Source: Actinomycetes bacterium
GTDB taxonomy: Bacteria; Actinomycetota; Acidimicrobiia; Acidimicrobiales; RAAP-2
DNA: 35,169 bases
Assembly: GCA_021779735.1 (NCBI GenBank)
Contig: JAJYAC010000014.1
Coordinates: 1 to 35,169 of the forward strand
Direction: 5' to 3'
Shown one piece after another: positions 24,855-31,698 of this stretch. The notes beneath the pieces were generated by a model, which ran no database searches, was not told where the DNA came from, and was given only the letters and a program-made list of their open reading frames with translations. Every line of letters begins with the position of its first letter. Position 1 is the first letter of the stretch. The position numbers were made by a program, and so were the translations under genes.

Positions 24855-25766
24855 GTGATCAGCGTTCTCAGTGGCGGCGTCGGGGCGGCCCGACTGCTCG
24901 CGGCCCTACGGCGCTACGACGAGAAGCTCGAGCTCGAGGCGATCGTCAACGTGGGCGATGACTTGACGCTCCACGGCCTGACGATCTGCCCCGACCTCGA
25001 CACCATCACCTACACGCTCGCCGGTCTTCACAACGTCGACGCCGGATGGGGCCTGGCGGGAGAGTCGTGGCGGGTCATGGACGAGCTCGCGGCGCTGGGC
25101 GGGGCCGCGTGGTTTCGCCTGGGCGACCGTGACCTCGCCACGCACCTCTACCGTTCTCAGCGTCTCGCCGAGGGCGCCACGAAGACTGACGTAGCTCGCG
25201 AGCTCGCCGCGCACTTCGCACTCGGCGTGCGCGTGCTACCGGCCACGAACGACGTCGTCGCGACGATGCTTGACACGGAGGTGGGCCCGCTCAGCTTCCA
25301 GGAATACTTCGTCGCCCACCACCACGACGTGCGCGTGACGCGCGTGCGCGTCGAAGCCCACGACGCGCGGGCGACACCCGAGGTGCTCGCGAGTCTCGCG
25401 CGCGCGCGTCGCATCATCGTCGCACCGTCAAATCCCGTGCTCTCCATTGATCCCATCCTCGCGGTATCTCCCCTACGCGAGGTCTTGCGCGAGCGCCGTG
25501 ACGAGGTCATCGCGGTGTCGCCCCTCGTCGGGGGTCGTGCCCTTAAGGGGCCCGCCGACCGTCTCCTTCGCGACCTCGGCCACCGTCCCGACAGCCTCGG
25601 AGTGGCCCAGCTCTATCGCGACGTCGTGGGGACTCTCGTCATCGACGAGGTCGACGCCGCGCTGGCGGACGACGTGCGTGAACTCGGCCTGCGCTGCGTG
25701 GTCACCACGACCGTCATGGCCGATCCCCACGACGCCCAGCGACTCTGCGAAGCGCTACTCGCATGA
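24855..25766 (+). CDS. cofD: 2-phospho-L-lactate (or phosphoenolpyruvate) transferase, F420 biosynthesis
   Basis: 303 aa, CofD/FbiA. It transfers a phospholactyl-type group from the guanylated donor to the deazaflavin Fo, giving F420-0 (dehydro-F420-0 in actinobacteria). Seen: L-S-G-G-V-G-A-A-R-L-L at 5-15, V-N-V-G-D-D at about 32-37, C-P-D-L-D-T-I-T-Y-T-L-A-G, G-W-G-L, L-G-D-R-D-L-A-T-H, and A-P-S-N-P-V-L-S-I-D-P-I-L. Length normal. The start GTG 24855 is directly followed by the conserved N-terminus, and the -10 box 7 nt upstream points to leaderless translation. The downstream cofE overlaps by 4 nt. Fo synthase and the guanylyltransferase must lie elsewhere. Confidence 0.95.
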   Translation: MISVLSGGVGAARLLAALRRYDEKLELEAIVNVGDDLTLHGLTICPDLDTITYTLAGLHNVDAGWGLAGESWRVMDELAALGGAAWFRLGDRDLATHLYRSQRLAEGATKTDVARELAAHFALGVRVLPATNDVVATMLDTEVGPLSFQEYFVAHHHDVRVTRVRVEAHDARATPEVLASLARARRIIVAPSNPVLSIDPILAVSPLREVLRERRDEVIAVSPLVGGRALKGPADRLLRDLGHRPDSLGVAQLYRDVVGTLVIDEVDAALADDVRELGLRCVVTTTVMADPHDAQRLCEALLA

Positions 25767-26470
25767 CCCTCAGCGTCACTCCCCTCGCCCTCGCCGCGTC
25801 CGTCGAGCCCGGCGACGACCTCGTCGAGCACCTCGAGAGTGCGCTCGCGTCCGCGGGACTCAGCCTCAGAGGGGCCGACCTCGTCGTCGTGACGAGCAAG
25901 GTGGTTTCTAAGTCCGAGGGGCGAGTGGTGGCCGTCTCAGATGACGAAGCCGACAAGGTGAGACTGGTGGAGGCCGAGGCGAAGCGCGTTCTGCGCCGAC
26001 GCGGCACACTGCGCATCACCGAGACGCACCACGGTTTCATCAACGCCAACGCCGGGATCGACCTCTCGAATGCGAATGCGGGTACCGCCGTTCTCTTGCC
26101 GAAAGATCCCGATCGATCCGCCCGGCGCCTGCGCGCGGAGATCGCACGGCGCCTACGCGTCGACGTGGGCGTGGTCATCACGGACACGTTCGGCCGCGCG
26201 TGGCGCCAGGGGGTGTGCGACGTGGCCATCGGCAGCGCGGGCGTGACCGCCCTGCTCGATCTTCGCGGCACGCGCGACGCGAACGGACGACTGCTCGAGG
26301 CCACCGAAGTCGCCATCGCCGACGAAGTCGCCGCCGCCGCCAACCTCGTCATGGGTAAGGCCGCGTCGACCCCCTTCGCGCTCCTGCGTGGCCTCGACGA
26401 GTCCTTCTTCGGAGAGGGCTCCGTGAGTGAGGACCTCGTGCGTCGTCCCCACGACGACCTCTTTCGCTAG
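25763..26470 (+). CDS. cofE: Coenzyme F420-0:L-glutamate ligase, stand-alone
   Basis: 235 aa, CofE-type ligase adding gamma-linked glutamates to F420-0 with GTP. Seen: V-V-T-S-K-V-V-S-K-S-E-G at about 42-53, E-T-H-H-G-F-I-N-A-N-A-G-I-D-L-S-N-A near 92-109, and V-I-T-D-T-F-G-R-A-W-R-Q-G near 135-147. In mycobacterial FbiB this domain is fused to a C-terminal FMN-dependent reductase of dehydro-F420-0; that domain is absent and the product has the archaeal CofE length. ATG overlaps the cofD stop (ATGA). Its stop lies in a CTAG shared with the convergent pyrophosphorylase. Confidence 0.93.
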   Translation: MTLSVTPLALAASVEPGDDLVEHLESALASAGLSLRGADLVVVTSKVVSKSEGRVVAVSDDEADKVRLVEAEAKRVLRRRGTLRITETHHGFINANAGIDLSNANAGTAVLLPKDPDRSARRLRAEIARRLRVDVGVVITDTFGRAWRQGVCDVAIGSAGVTALLDLRGTRDANGRLLEATEVAIADEVAAAANLVMGKAASTPFALLRGLDESFFGEGSVSEDLVRRPHDDLFR

Positions 26471-27498
26471 CCCTCGCCCACTCGCACGTCGCCCGAGAGA
26501 CTCTCTCCGGCGTCGACTCGCTCGCCGGCACCCACCACGCAGGTCGCGCCTAGGTGCGCTCGCGCGCCAATGACGGCACCGGGTCCGACAATGCAGTTGC
26601 GCAGCGTCGCGCTGTCTTCGACCACGCTGCCAGGCATTAAGACGACCCGATCGAGCAGCGCCCCCGCACCCACGACACAGTCGCGGTCAACGACGCTGTG
26701 CCGCAGCGTCGCGTCCTGGGCCACCCAGGCCGACGGGTGACGCCATGAACCGGCCACGACGTTCCCGTGGCCTGGTCCGAAGCGCCCGTTGCGCCCCTCG
26801 AGGACGTCGACGTTCGCGGTGATGAACGTGTCCGGCGTACCGGTGTCGAGCCAGTACGCGTCGTCGGCCAGGGCGAACAGCGAGCCCTCGGCGGCCAGGG
26901 CGGGGAAGGTCTCGCGCTCGACACTGACCGGCCGACCAACGTCGATGCGCTCGAGGACCGACGTTTCGAAGAGGTAGATACCGGCGTTGATGAGGTTGGT
27001 GGGGGCCTCGTCGCGTGGCGGCTTCTCCACGAAGTCGATGACTTGTCCCGCGTCCGTCGTCGGCACGACGCCGTAGTGCGACGGATCCTCAACCGCGTGC
27101 AGCGCGATGCTCGCCTCAGCGCCACGATCGCGATGAAAGGCCCGCAGGGCGCTCACGTCGAGGTCGGTGAGTACGTCACCATTGACCACGAGGAACGTCT
27201 CGTCTATGCCGGCGTACTCGGCCGCGAAGCGTATGGCTCCGGCTGTGCCGTTGGGCTCGGGCTCGACCGCGTAACTCACGCGCACTCCCCCAATGACGTT
27301 GTCCGGGTAGGCCTCGATGAAGCGATCCGGCAGGTAGCCCAGCGAGAGCACCGCGTCGGTGACGCCGTGATGGAAGAGTCCGCCGAGCACGTACTCGATG
27401 ATGGGCGAACCCACCAGGGGCAGCATCTGCTTGGGCGTCTGGTAGGTCAGGGGTCGAAGTCGCGTCCCCATCCCGCCGACCAGGACTACGCACTGCAC
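26467..27498 (-). CDS. Mannose-1-phosphate guanylyltransferase-like nucleotidyltransferase
   Basis: 343 aa. The N-terminal nucleotidyltransferase domain has G-G-M-G-T-R-L-R-P-L-T (8-18), P-K-Q-M-L-P-L (22-28), E-P-N-G-T-A-G-A-I, V-V-N-G-D-V-L-T-D for metal binding (about 104-112), and F-V-E-K-P. The C-terminal third has hexapeptide-repeat left-handed beta-helix sequence (V-V-x-x-x-A-x-I-x style turns). This layout fits GDP-mannose pyrophosphorylase (Rv3264c type) and, with ManB, gives GDP-mannose from mannose-6-P. A glucose-1-phosphate nucleotidyltransferase is the alternative. GTG 27498 lies 2 nt after the upstream stop, with AAGGGA as ribosome site. Confidence 0.85.
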   Translation of the reverse strand: MQCVVLVGGMGTRLRPLTYQTPKQMLPLVGSPIIEYVLGGLFHHGVTDAVLSLGYLPDRFIEAYPDNVIGGVRVSYAVEPEPNGTAGAIRFAAEYAGIDETFLVVNGDVLTDLDVSALRAFHRDRGAEASIALHAVEDPSHYGVVPTTDAGQVIDFVEKPPRDEAPTNLINAGIYLFETSVLERIDVGRPVSVERETFPALAAEGSLFALADDAYWLDTGTPDTFITANVDVLEGRNGRFGPGHGNVVAGSWRHPSAWVAQDATLRHSVVDRDCVVGAGALLDRVVLMPGSVVEDSATLRNCIVGPGAVIGARAHLGATCVVGAGERVDAGESLSGDVRVGEG

Positions 27499-27500
27499 GG

Positions 27501-28316
27501 TTATCCCTTAGGCGTGCTGGTAGACGTCTTCGTCGTGGTCGGAACCGTGGTCGAAACCGTGGTCGGAACCGTCGTCGCGTGCGCGATCGTCGTCACGACC
27601 GACGCGGGAGCAGTCGTCGTGGTCGTCGCCGTCGCGTTGGCCTTGACCATCGCGTCAATCGTCGCCTGCTGGGGCGCCTTAGGCGTCACACCCTGGGGGT
27701 CGAAGGCCATCGTGACGCGCAGGAACTGGCTGAGCTTGATCGAGCCCGGGTTCGTCGTGATCACCGGCTTCTTCTGGCCGAAGGTCGTCCAGTACGCGTA
27801 GGAGATCTGGCCCTTCTGGCCGGGGTACTTCGACGTGGGCGAGCACGCGTCACCGTTGTGGTAGGTCGTCGTCGTGCTCGACGCGCCCGAGCTGGTCGGC
27901 ACCGCCAGCTCGTTGGACGAGGCGATGAGCCCGGGGTACTCAGCGGCGAACTGGCCGAGGGTGGCGTGAGATCCGGCGTCGGCGGCCGAGACGGGGCTGA
28001 CCTTGATCACGTTGGCCGCCAGCACGGTGAGACCACCCGCGGACTTGGGATTGGGCGCGAGGAAGGGCAGGGTCTTTCCGCAGGCCTCGATGCTCAGCGC
28101 CGCGTACCAGGTGGTGCCAATCGCCGGCGGCGTGCTCGCGGCGGCGCTGGGCGGGTTCTGGTACTCGTAGCGGGCAAAGACGGTCGCGACCAGGCCAAGT
28201 ACGACGATCACCGCGAGGGCGCCGTAGTAGTTCACCGGGCGTGTCTTCTGGTAGGACTTTCCGCCACCGGACGCCCCGACCCGACTGACCCACTTACCTG
28301 CTGCGCTCTTAGCCAC
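27501..28316 (-). CDS. Single-pass membrane-anchored hypothetical protein with Thr-rich tail
   Basis: I do not recognise a named family. 271 aa: a basic, Gly/Ser/Lys-rich cytoplasmic start, one transmembrane helix at about 30-47, a folded extracytoplasmic part with two Cys (about 78 and 157) that may pair, then an Ala/Thr tail of about 45 residues rich in T-T-x and V-P-T repeats ending in P-K-G. The Thr-rich tail could be a wall-spanning or glycosylated stalk. It precedes the pyrophosphorylase by 2 nt, so both are one unit; a link to GDP-mannose-dependent glycosylation is inference. GTG 28316 has TAGCGT 7 nt upstream, giving a leaderless mRNA. Confidence 0.72.
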   Translation of the reverse strand: MAKSAAGKWVSRVGASGGGKSYQKTRPVNYYGALAVIVVLGLVATVFARYEYQNPPSAAASTPPAIGTTWYAALSIEACGKTLPFLAPNPKSAGGLTVLAANVIKVSPVSAADAGSHATLGQFAAEYPGLIASSNELAVPTSSGASSTTTTYHNGDACSPTSKYPGQKGQISYAYWTTFGQKKPVITTNPGSIKLSQFLRVTMAFDPQGVTPKAPQQATIDAMVKANATATTTTTAPASVVTTIAHATTVPTTVSTTVPTTTKTSTSTPKG

Positions 28317-28323
28317 GCAGGCA

Positions 28324-28329
28324 ACGCTA
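28324..28329 (-). promoter_or_regulatory. -10 box of the hypothetical/pyrophosphorylase unit (leaderless)
   Basis: TAGCGT on the minus strand, 7 nt before GTG 28316. The same hexamer is found before the CPBP gene. Confidence 0.5.
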
Positions 28330-28388
28330 CTAAATATCGCCGTACCCGCGTCACCGAGCCCGTGACACGGCGCGCGAGCGGGGTGCTC

Positions 28389-28748
28389 TCAGGCCCCCCA
28401 CGACCGGCCGCGACGCCCAATCGCCAGGCGCCAGGCCTCAAAGACCAGGCCCAGGAAAGCCAGGGCCACCACGATGAAGGCGGCGGCCGTGCCCTGTCCG
28501 GCGAGCACGCGGGCCACCATCGCGAGCGCCACGGTGATGACGTCGATCAGCGCACCATCGCCCAGCGAGAGGCCGTGTCGCGAACGGCGGATCGTCACGA
28601 GCCACGCGAGCGCGAGTCCCAGCGCGAAGGGCCACGTGGTCGAGACGAGTCCGCGCCACGCGTCACCGTGGTGGTGCTGAGAGCGCCCAATGGCCACGAA
28701 GGCCACCACACCGGCGAGATCGAAGAGCGGTGCGAGGCGACGAAGCAC
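28389..28748 (-). CDS. DUF3054 family membrane protein
   Basis: 119 aa from GTG 28748. Small polytopic protein with four hydrophobic helices, resembling the DUF3054 family of actinobacteria (L-F-D-L-A-G-V-V-A-F-V-A-I-G-R near the start, T-W-P-F near 40). Function unknown. The frame runs upstream to 28871, but that stretch is the antisense-free copy of the tRNA gene on the same strand and cannot be protein; GTG 28748 has TACGAT 6 nt upstream and is probably leaderless. No gene overlaps it; 72 bp separate it from the next gene, which has its own promoter. Confidence 0.75.
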   Translation of the reverse strand: MLRRLAPLFDLAGVVAFVAIGRSQHHHGDAWRGLVSTTWPFALGLALAWLVTIRRSRHGLSLGDGALIDVITVALAMVARVLAGQGTAAAFIVVALAFLGLVFEAWRLAIGRRGRSWGA

Positions 28749-28754
28749 CGGCGC

Positions 28755-28760
28755 ATCGTA
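28755..28760 (-). promoter_or_regulatory. -10 box of the DUF3054 gene (leaderless)
   Basis: TACGAT on the minus strand, 6 nt before GTG 28748, just downstream of the tRNA 3' end. Confidence 0.45.
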
Positions 28761-28778
28761 GCGGGCCACGCGTCGTCG

Positions 28779-28852
28779 TAGGGGCGGAGGGACTCGAACC
28801 CTCACTGGAGGCGGTTTAAGCGCCCTGCCTCTGCCAATTGGGCTACGCCCCC
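28779..28852 (-). tRNA. tRNA with UAA anticodon (Leu by code), short variable loop
   Basis: 74-nt cloverleaf. Acceptor GGGGGCG pairs with CGCCCCT (one G-U), then T8-A9. The D-arm is G-C-C / G-G-C with an 11-nt loop containing AATTGGCAGA. The anticodon stem GGGCG/CGCCT encloses loop CTTAAAC, which places U33 before UAA and A37. The variable segment is only CCAGT. T-arm GAGGG-TTCGAGT-CCCTC, discriminator A73, no encoded CCA. UAA reads the leucine codon UUA. The D-arm and A73 are leucine-like, but leucine tRNAs normally carry a long variable arm, which is missing. The promoter is predicted at 28870-28897. Confidence 0.85.
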
Positions 28853-28869
28853 GCGCAAACGCTAACGAC

Positions 28870-28897
28870 ACCGTAACCCAACGCCCGTTGTTTACAA
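28870..28897 (-). promoter_or_regulatory. tRNA promoter
   Basis: On the minus strand TTGTAA (28892-28897), a 16-nt spacer, and TACGGT (28870-28875). It would start transcription about 11 nt before the tRNA 5' end at 28852. Confidence 0.55.
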
Positions 28898-28930
28898 ACA
28901 GGCGACTTTCTTAGAATCGCTAACTAGGCT
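28888..28930 (+). promoter_or_regulatory. Promoter region of the NlpC/P60 gene
   Basis: Two candidates. TTGTTT (28888-28893), 18 nt, TAGAAT (28912-28917) would give a short leader. TAGGCT (28925-28930), 6 nt before ATG 28937, would give a leaderless mRNA. Both may be used. Confidence 0.5.
28889..28900. repeat. Short palindrome between divergent tRNA and NlpC/P60 promoters
   Basis: TGTTT-AC-AAACA, a 5-bp inverted repeat with a 2-nt centre, AT-rich in a GC-rich background. It overlaps the -35 elements of both divergent promoters, a suitable place for a shared regulator. Confidence 0.4.
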
Positions 28931-28936
28931 TCGTTC

Positions 28937-30106
28937 ATGGTTCGCGTGCATTGTCGGGGCACCACTCGATCATTTCGCCTCGTGGTGTGCGCGGTCGCGA
29001 TCGTGGCCTCCGGCCTCCTGCCCGCCAGCGCCCAAGGTGCCACCATTGCCCAGACCCAGGCCGAAATCGCCGCCTTGTCCGCGCGTCTGGCCGAGCAGCA
29101 GCGCGTCAGCGAAACGACCGCGAACGCGTACGACGCGGCCAAAGTCTCACTGGCCAACATCGAAGCCAACATCGTCGTGCTCAAACGCCACGAGGCGAGC
29201 AAACGCACGGAAGTCGCCGCGACCTCTAAGGAGTTGGTGGTGGCCGTCGTGCGCGCGTACGTGCTCGGCGCGGCCGACGCGCAGATACTCGCCCTCTTTA
29301 ATCAGAGCGTCACCCAGAGCGACGCGCGCCAAGTGTTCGAAGACCAGGTGGTTGGTGACCTCACCGCGATTCGCGATCGGTACCAGGCGCAAAAGACGTC
29401 ACTAGATCACACCATTCACGAGGTGGCGGTGCAGCGCGCGAATGCGCTGTACCAGACGAACACGATGCAGGCCCTGCTCGCCCAGAACATCCGCAACGAG
29501 AACGAGACCCAGGCCACCTTGGCCGTGGTGACCAAACAGCTCAAGGGCGAGATCATCACCTACGAGATTGCCGTGGGCACCGAGGCCGCGCGACACCGCG
29601 ACATCGCCAAAGAGGAGGCCGCCGTCGCGGCGGCCTCGGCGGTGGGCGGCCAGAGCGCCGCGAACCTCGTCCTCGCCGCGATCCAGCGCGCGACGCCCAC
29701 CACCTACGCGGGCAGCGCCGCGGGGTCCAAACAGGGCATGCAGGCCCTGCACTGGGCCGAGTCCCAGATCGGCGTGCCCTACGCCTGGGGTGGGGAGACT
29801 CCGGGCAAGGGATTCGATTGCTCGGGCCTCGTCCAGTGGGCCTGGGCCCGGGCCGGCTTCGCCATTCCTCGCACGACCGAGACCCAGTGGCCGGCGCTGC
29901 GCCACGTGCCACTCACCGCACTACAACCCGGCGACCTGCTCTTCTACTTCAATCTCGACGGCGACCACCTGGTCGATCACGTCGTCATGTACGCCGGCAG
30001 CGGACCTTGGGGCACGAGCACGATCATCGCCGCCGCCCACTCGGGCACCACGGTCAGCCTCGCGCCCATGTTCACGTTCGGCCTGATCGGGGCCGGTCGA
30101 CCCTAA
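28937..30106 (+). CDS. Secreted NlpC/P60 peptidoglycan endopeptidase with coiled coil
   Basis: 389 aa. Signal peptide at residues 1 to about 35 (ends A-S-A-Q-G-A), then a long helical coiled-coil region at about 37-235, an Ala-rich linker, and a C-terminal NlpC/P60 domain from about 265. The catalytic triad is visible: Cys295 in F-D-C-S-G, His348 in D-H-V-V-M-Y and His368 in A-A-H-S-G. The layout matches actinobacterial RipA/RipC-type hydrolases that cut peptide stems of peptidoglycan during cell separation; the coiled coil usually regulates the enzyme or docks it to the FtsX-type system. Monocistronic, or followed after 16 nt by the GT2 gene. Start ATG 28937 is supported by the signal peptide. 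Confidence 0.92.
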   Translation: MVRVHCRGTTRSFRLVVCAVAIVASGLLPASAQGATIAQTQAEIAALSARLAEQQRVSETTANAYDAAKVSLANIEANIVVLKRHEASKRTEVAATSKELVVAVVRAYVLGAADAQILALFNQSVTQSDARQVFEDQVVGDLTAIRDRYQAQKTSLDHTIHEVAVQRANALYQTNTMQALLAQNIRNENETQATLAVVTKQLKGEIITYEIAVGTEAARHRDIAKEEAAVAAASAVGGQSAANLVLAAIQRATPTTYAGSAAGSKQGMQALHWAESQIGVPYAWGGETPGKGFDCSGLVQWAWARAGFAIPRTTETQWPALRHVPLTALQPGDLLFYFNLDGDHLVDHVVMYAGSGPWGTSTIIAAAHSGTTVSLAPMFTFGLIGAGRP

Positions 30107-30110
30107 CCGG

Positions 30111-30116
30111 TACGGT
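30111..30116 (+). promoter_or_regulatory. Candidate -10 box of the GT2 gene
   Basis: TACGGT, 6 nt before ATC 30123. AGGAAG lies between box and start and is too close for a ribosome site. Confidence 0.4.
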
Positions 30117-30122
30117 AGGAAG

Positions 30123-31046
30123 ATCAAAACCTCCATCGTCATTCCCGCCCACAACGAGGCCGCTCGTCTCGCGACGGGCTACGCGCGTCTCGCGCCGGTG
30201 CTCTCCGCGCTCGGCGACGACGTCGAAATCGTCATCGTCGACGACGGCTCGACCGACAACACGTTGGCGATCGCCAGCGAGGTGTACGGTCACTTCGAGC
30301 ACCTCGTCGCCGTACGCCAAGAGCCCAACCAGGGCAAGGGCGCAGCCGTTCGCCTGGGAATGGGTCTGGCGAGCGGCGAGGGCGTGCTCGTGAGCGACGC
30401 GGACATGGCGATCAACCCCCAGCACTTCCCCGATCTCATCGACACACTGCGCGGCGTCGACATCGCGCCGGGATCGCGAGTCGAGGGTCGGCGCGTGCGC
30501 TACGACTCGCTCGTACGCAACGTCGCGAGCGACGCCTTCCACTTCCTCGTACGCCACTACACCGGCTTGACCCTGCGAGACACCCAGTGTGGTGCCAAGG
30601 CCTTTCGTGCGGGGCCCGCTCGGCTGCTCGCGCTCTTGGCAATCACCGACGGATTCGCCTACGACGCGGAGATGCTCTCGCTCGCCCAACGCCTGGGGCT
30701 CTCCCTCGCGCCCGTCGCGGTCACCTGGGACGACGTGAAGGGCTCCTCAGTCAACGTGGGCTCGGACTCCCTGCGCATGGTCCGCGACCTGCGCCGACTC
30801 TCGAAGCACCGCTACGAGAATCCCGTGGTCGAGGTCGACCTCGAGGTCAGCGTCGCTGACGTCTCTCGCGCGGCGCGCGAGGTGCGCCTCAACGGGCTGG
30901 TCCTCGCCCGAGGAAGCGAGAACGCCCTCGTGGTGCTGGCGCGCGACGGCGCACTCGGGGGCGCGGGCATCGCCGCGGCGCTCGGGGGTCGGCTACGCAC
31001 CACGAACATCGAGGAGCTGCGCGGACGCGATCTGATCGCGGTCTAG
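30123..31046 (+). CDS. GT2 family glycosyltransferase with apparent ATC start
   Basis: About 307 aa if begun at 30123. The GT-A domain starts I-K-T-S-I-V-I-P-A-H-N-E, the standard first strand of dolichyl-phosphate-mannose-synthase-like GT2 proteins. V-D-D-G-S-T-D-N-T (donor binding), G-K-G-A-A-V-R-x-G and S-D-A-D-M (metal-binding D-x-D-like) follow, then D-T-Q-C-G-A-K-A-F. No ATG, GTG or TTG occurs in frame between the stop at 30084 and GTG 30198; the latter would remove the first strand. ATC 30123 lies exactly where ATG is expected, 6 nt after TACGGT. The C-terminal 60 residues (about 245-307) are unlike the GT domain. It ends in a CTAG shared with the convergent gene. Either a rare start or a base error. 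Confidence 0.75.
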   Translation: MKTSIVIPAHNEAARLATGYARLAPVLSALGDDVEIVIVDDGSTDNTLAIASEVYGHFEHLVAVRQEPNQGKGAAVRLGMGLASGEGVLVSDADMAINPQHFPDLIDTLRGVDIAPGSRVEGRRVRYDSLVRNVASDAFHFLVRHYTGLTLRDTQCGAKAFRAGPARLLALLAITDGFAYDAEMLSLAQRLGLSLAPVAVTWDDVKGSSVNVGSDSLRMVRDLRRLSKHRYENPVVEVDLEVSVADVSRAAREVRLNGLVLARGSENALVVLARDGALGGAGIAAALGGRLRTTNIEELRGRDLIAV

Positions 31047-31672
31047 TCGCTCGTGGGCAATAGCCAGTTGGCCACGAGCTCGGGCGCACGGTCGCGCCAC
31101 TCCTCAGCCGTCACCGCGTAGCGCGCGTGGTCTTCCCAGGCCCCGTCGATCTCGAGGTAGCGCTCGGCGATCCCCTCACAGCGCAGCCCCAACTTCTCGA
31201 CCACGCGCCTCGAGGGCGCGTTGCGCGGAATGATGTTGATCTCGATGCGGTGCAGGTTCAGTGACTCGAATGAAAACTGCAAGACCGTCACGACCGACTC
31301 GGGCATGAGACCTCGTCCGGCCACCGCCTCGTCAATCCAGTACCCGACGAAAGCCGACTGCAGGGGACCTCGTTGAATCGACGACAGCGTGATCTCACCG
31401 ACGAAGCGGCCCTCGTAGAAGATGCCAAAACCAAATCCCGTGCCCATCTGGCGCTCGCGTTCGCGAATCGCGCAGCGGCTCGAGAAACTTCGCACGTCTT
31501 CGGCGAGGTGCGTCGAGTGGGCCGAGCGCGGTTCCCACTTGACCAGCCAGTCATGACAGCGCTCACGCACCTCGAGCCACCCGGGGTAGTCCGAGTCGCT
31601 GAGCGTGCGCAAGATGACGCGGCGACCGTGCAGGTTCAGCGGCGCGTAAATCGAACTTCGCGTGCTCACCAT
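31043..31672 (-). CDS. GNAT acetyltransferase, RimJ/RimL type
   Basis: 209 aa. N-acetyltransferase of the RimJ/RimL group, transferring acetyl from acetyl-CoA to a protein N-terminus or small amine. Seen: L-x-G-R-R-V-I-L-R-T-L-S-D-S-D at about 14-28, V-G-E-I-T-L-S-S near 92-99, G-Y-W-I-D-E-A-V-A-G-R-G-L-M with the CoA loop near 110-123, and a C-terminal N-A-P-S-R-R-V-V-E-K-L-G-L. The start is ATG 31672, with GTG 31669 alternative; GAGAGA lies upstream. It follows the DUF501-Ppx gene by 26 nt, so it is probably the last gene of the mazG-eno operon. The target is unknown. The stop is shared with the convergent GT2 gene in CTAG. Confidence 0.88.
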   Translation of the reverse strand: MVSTRSSIYAPLNLHGRRVILRTLSDSDYPGWLEVRERCHDWLVKWEPRSAHSTHLAEDVRSFSSRCAIRERERQMGTGFGFGIFYEGRFVGEITLSSIQRGPLQSAFVGYWIDEAVAGRGLMPESVVTVLQFSFESLNLHRIEINIIPRNAPSRRVVEKLGLRCEGIAERYLEIDGAWEDHARYAVTAEEWRDRAPELVANWLLPTSD

Positions 31673-31698
31673 CGTGCGTCTCTCACCCCACCATCGTG

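Noticed and set aside
28749..28871. Extension of the DUF3054 protein to 160 aa
   Set aside because: It would translate through the tRNA gene.
30198..31046. GTG 30198 as start of the GT2 gene
   Set aside because: It would remove the first beta-strand and the I-V-I-P-A-H-N-E motif needed for the fold.
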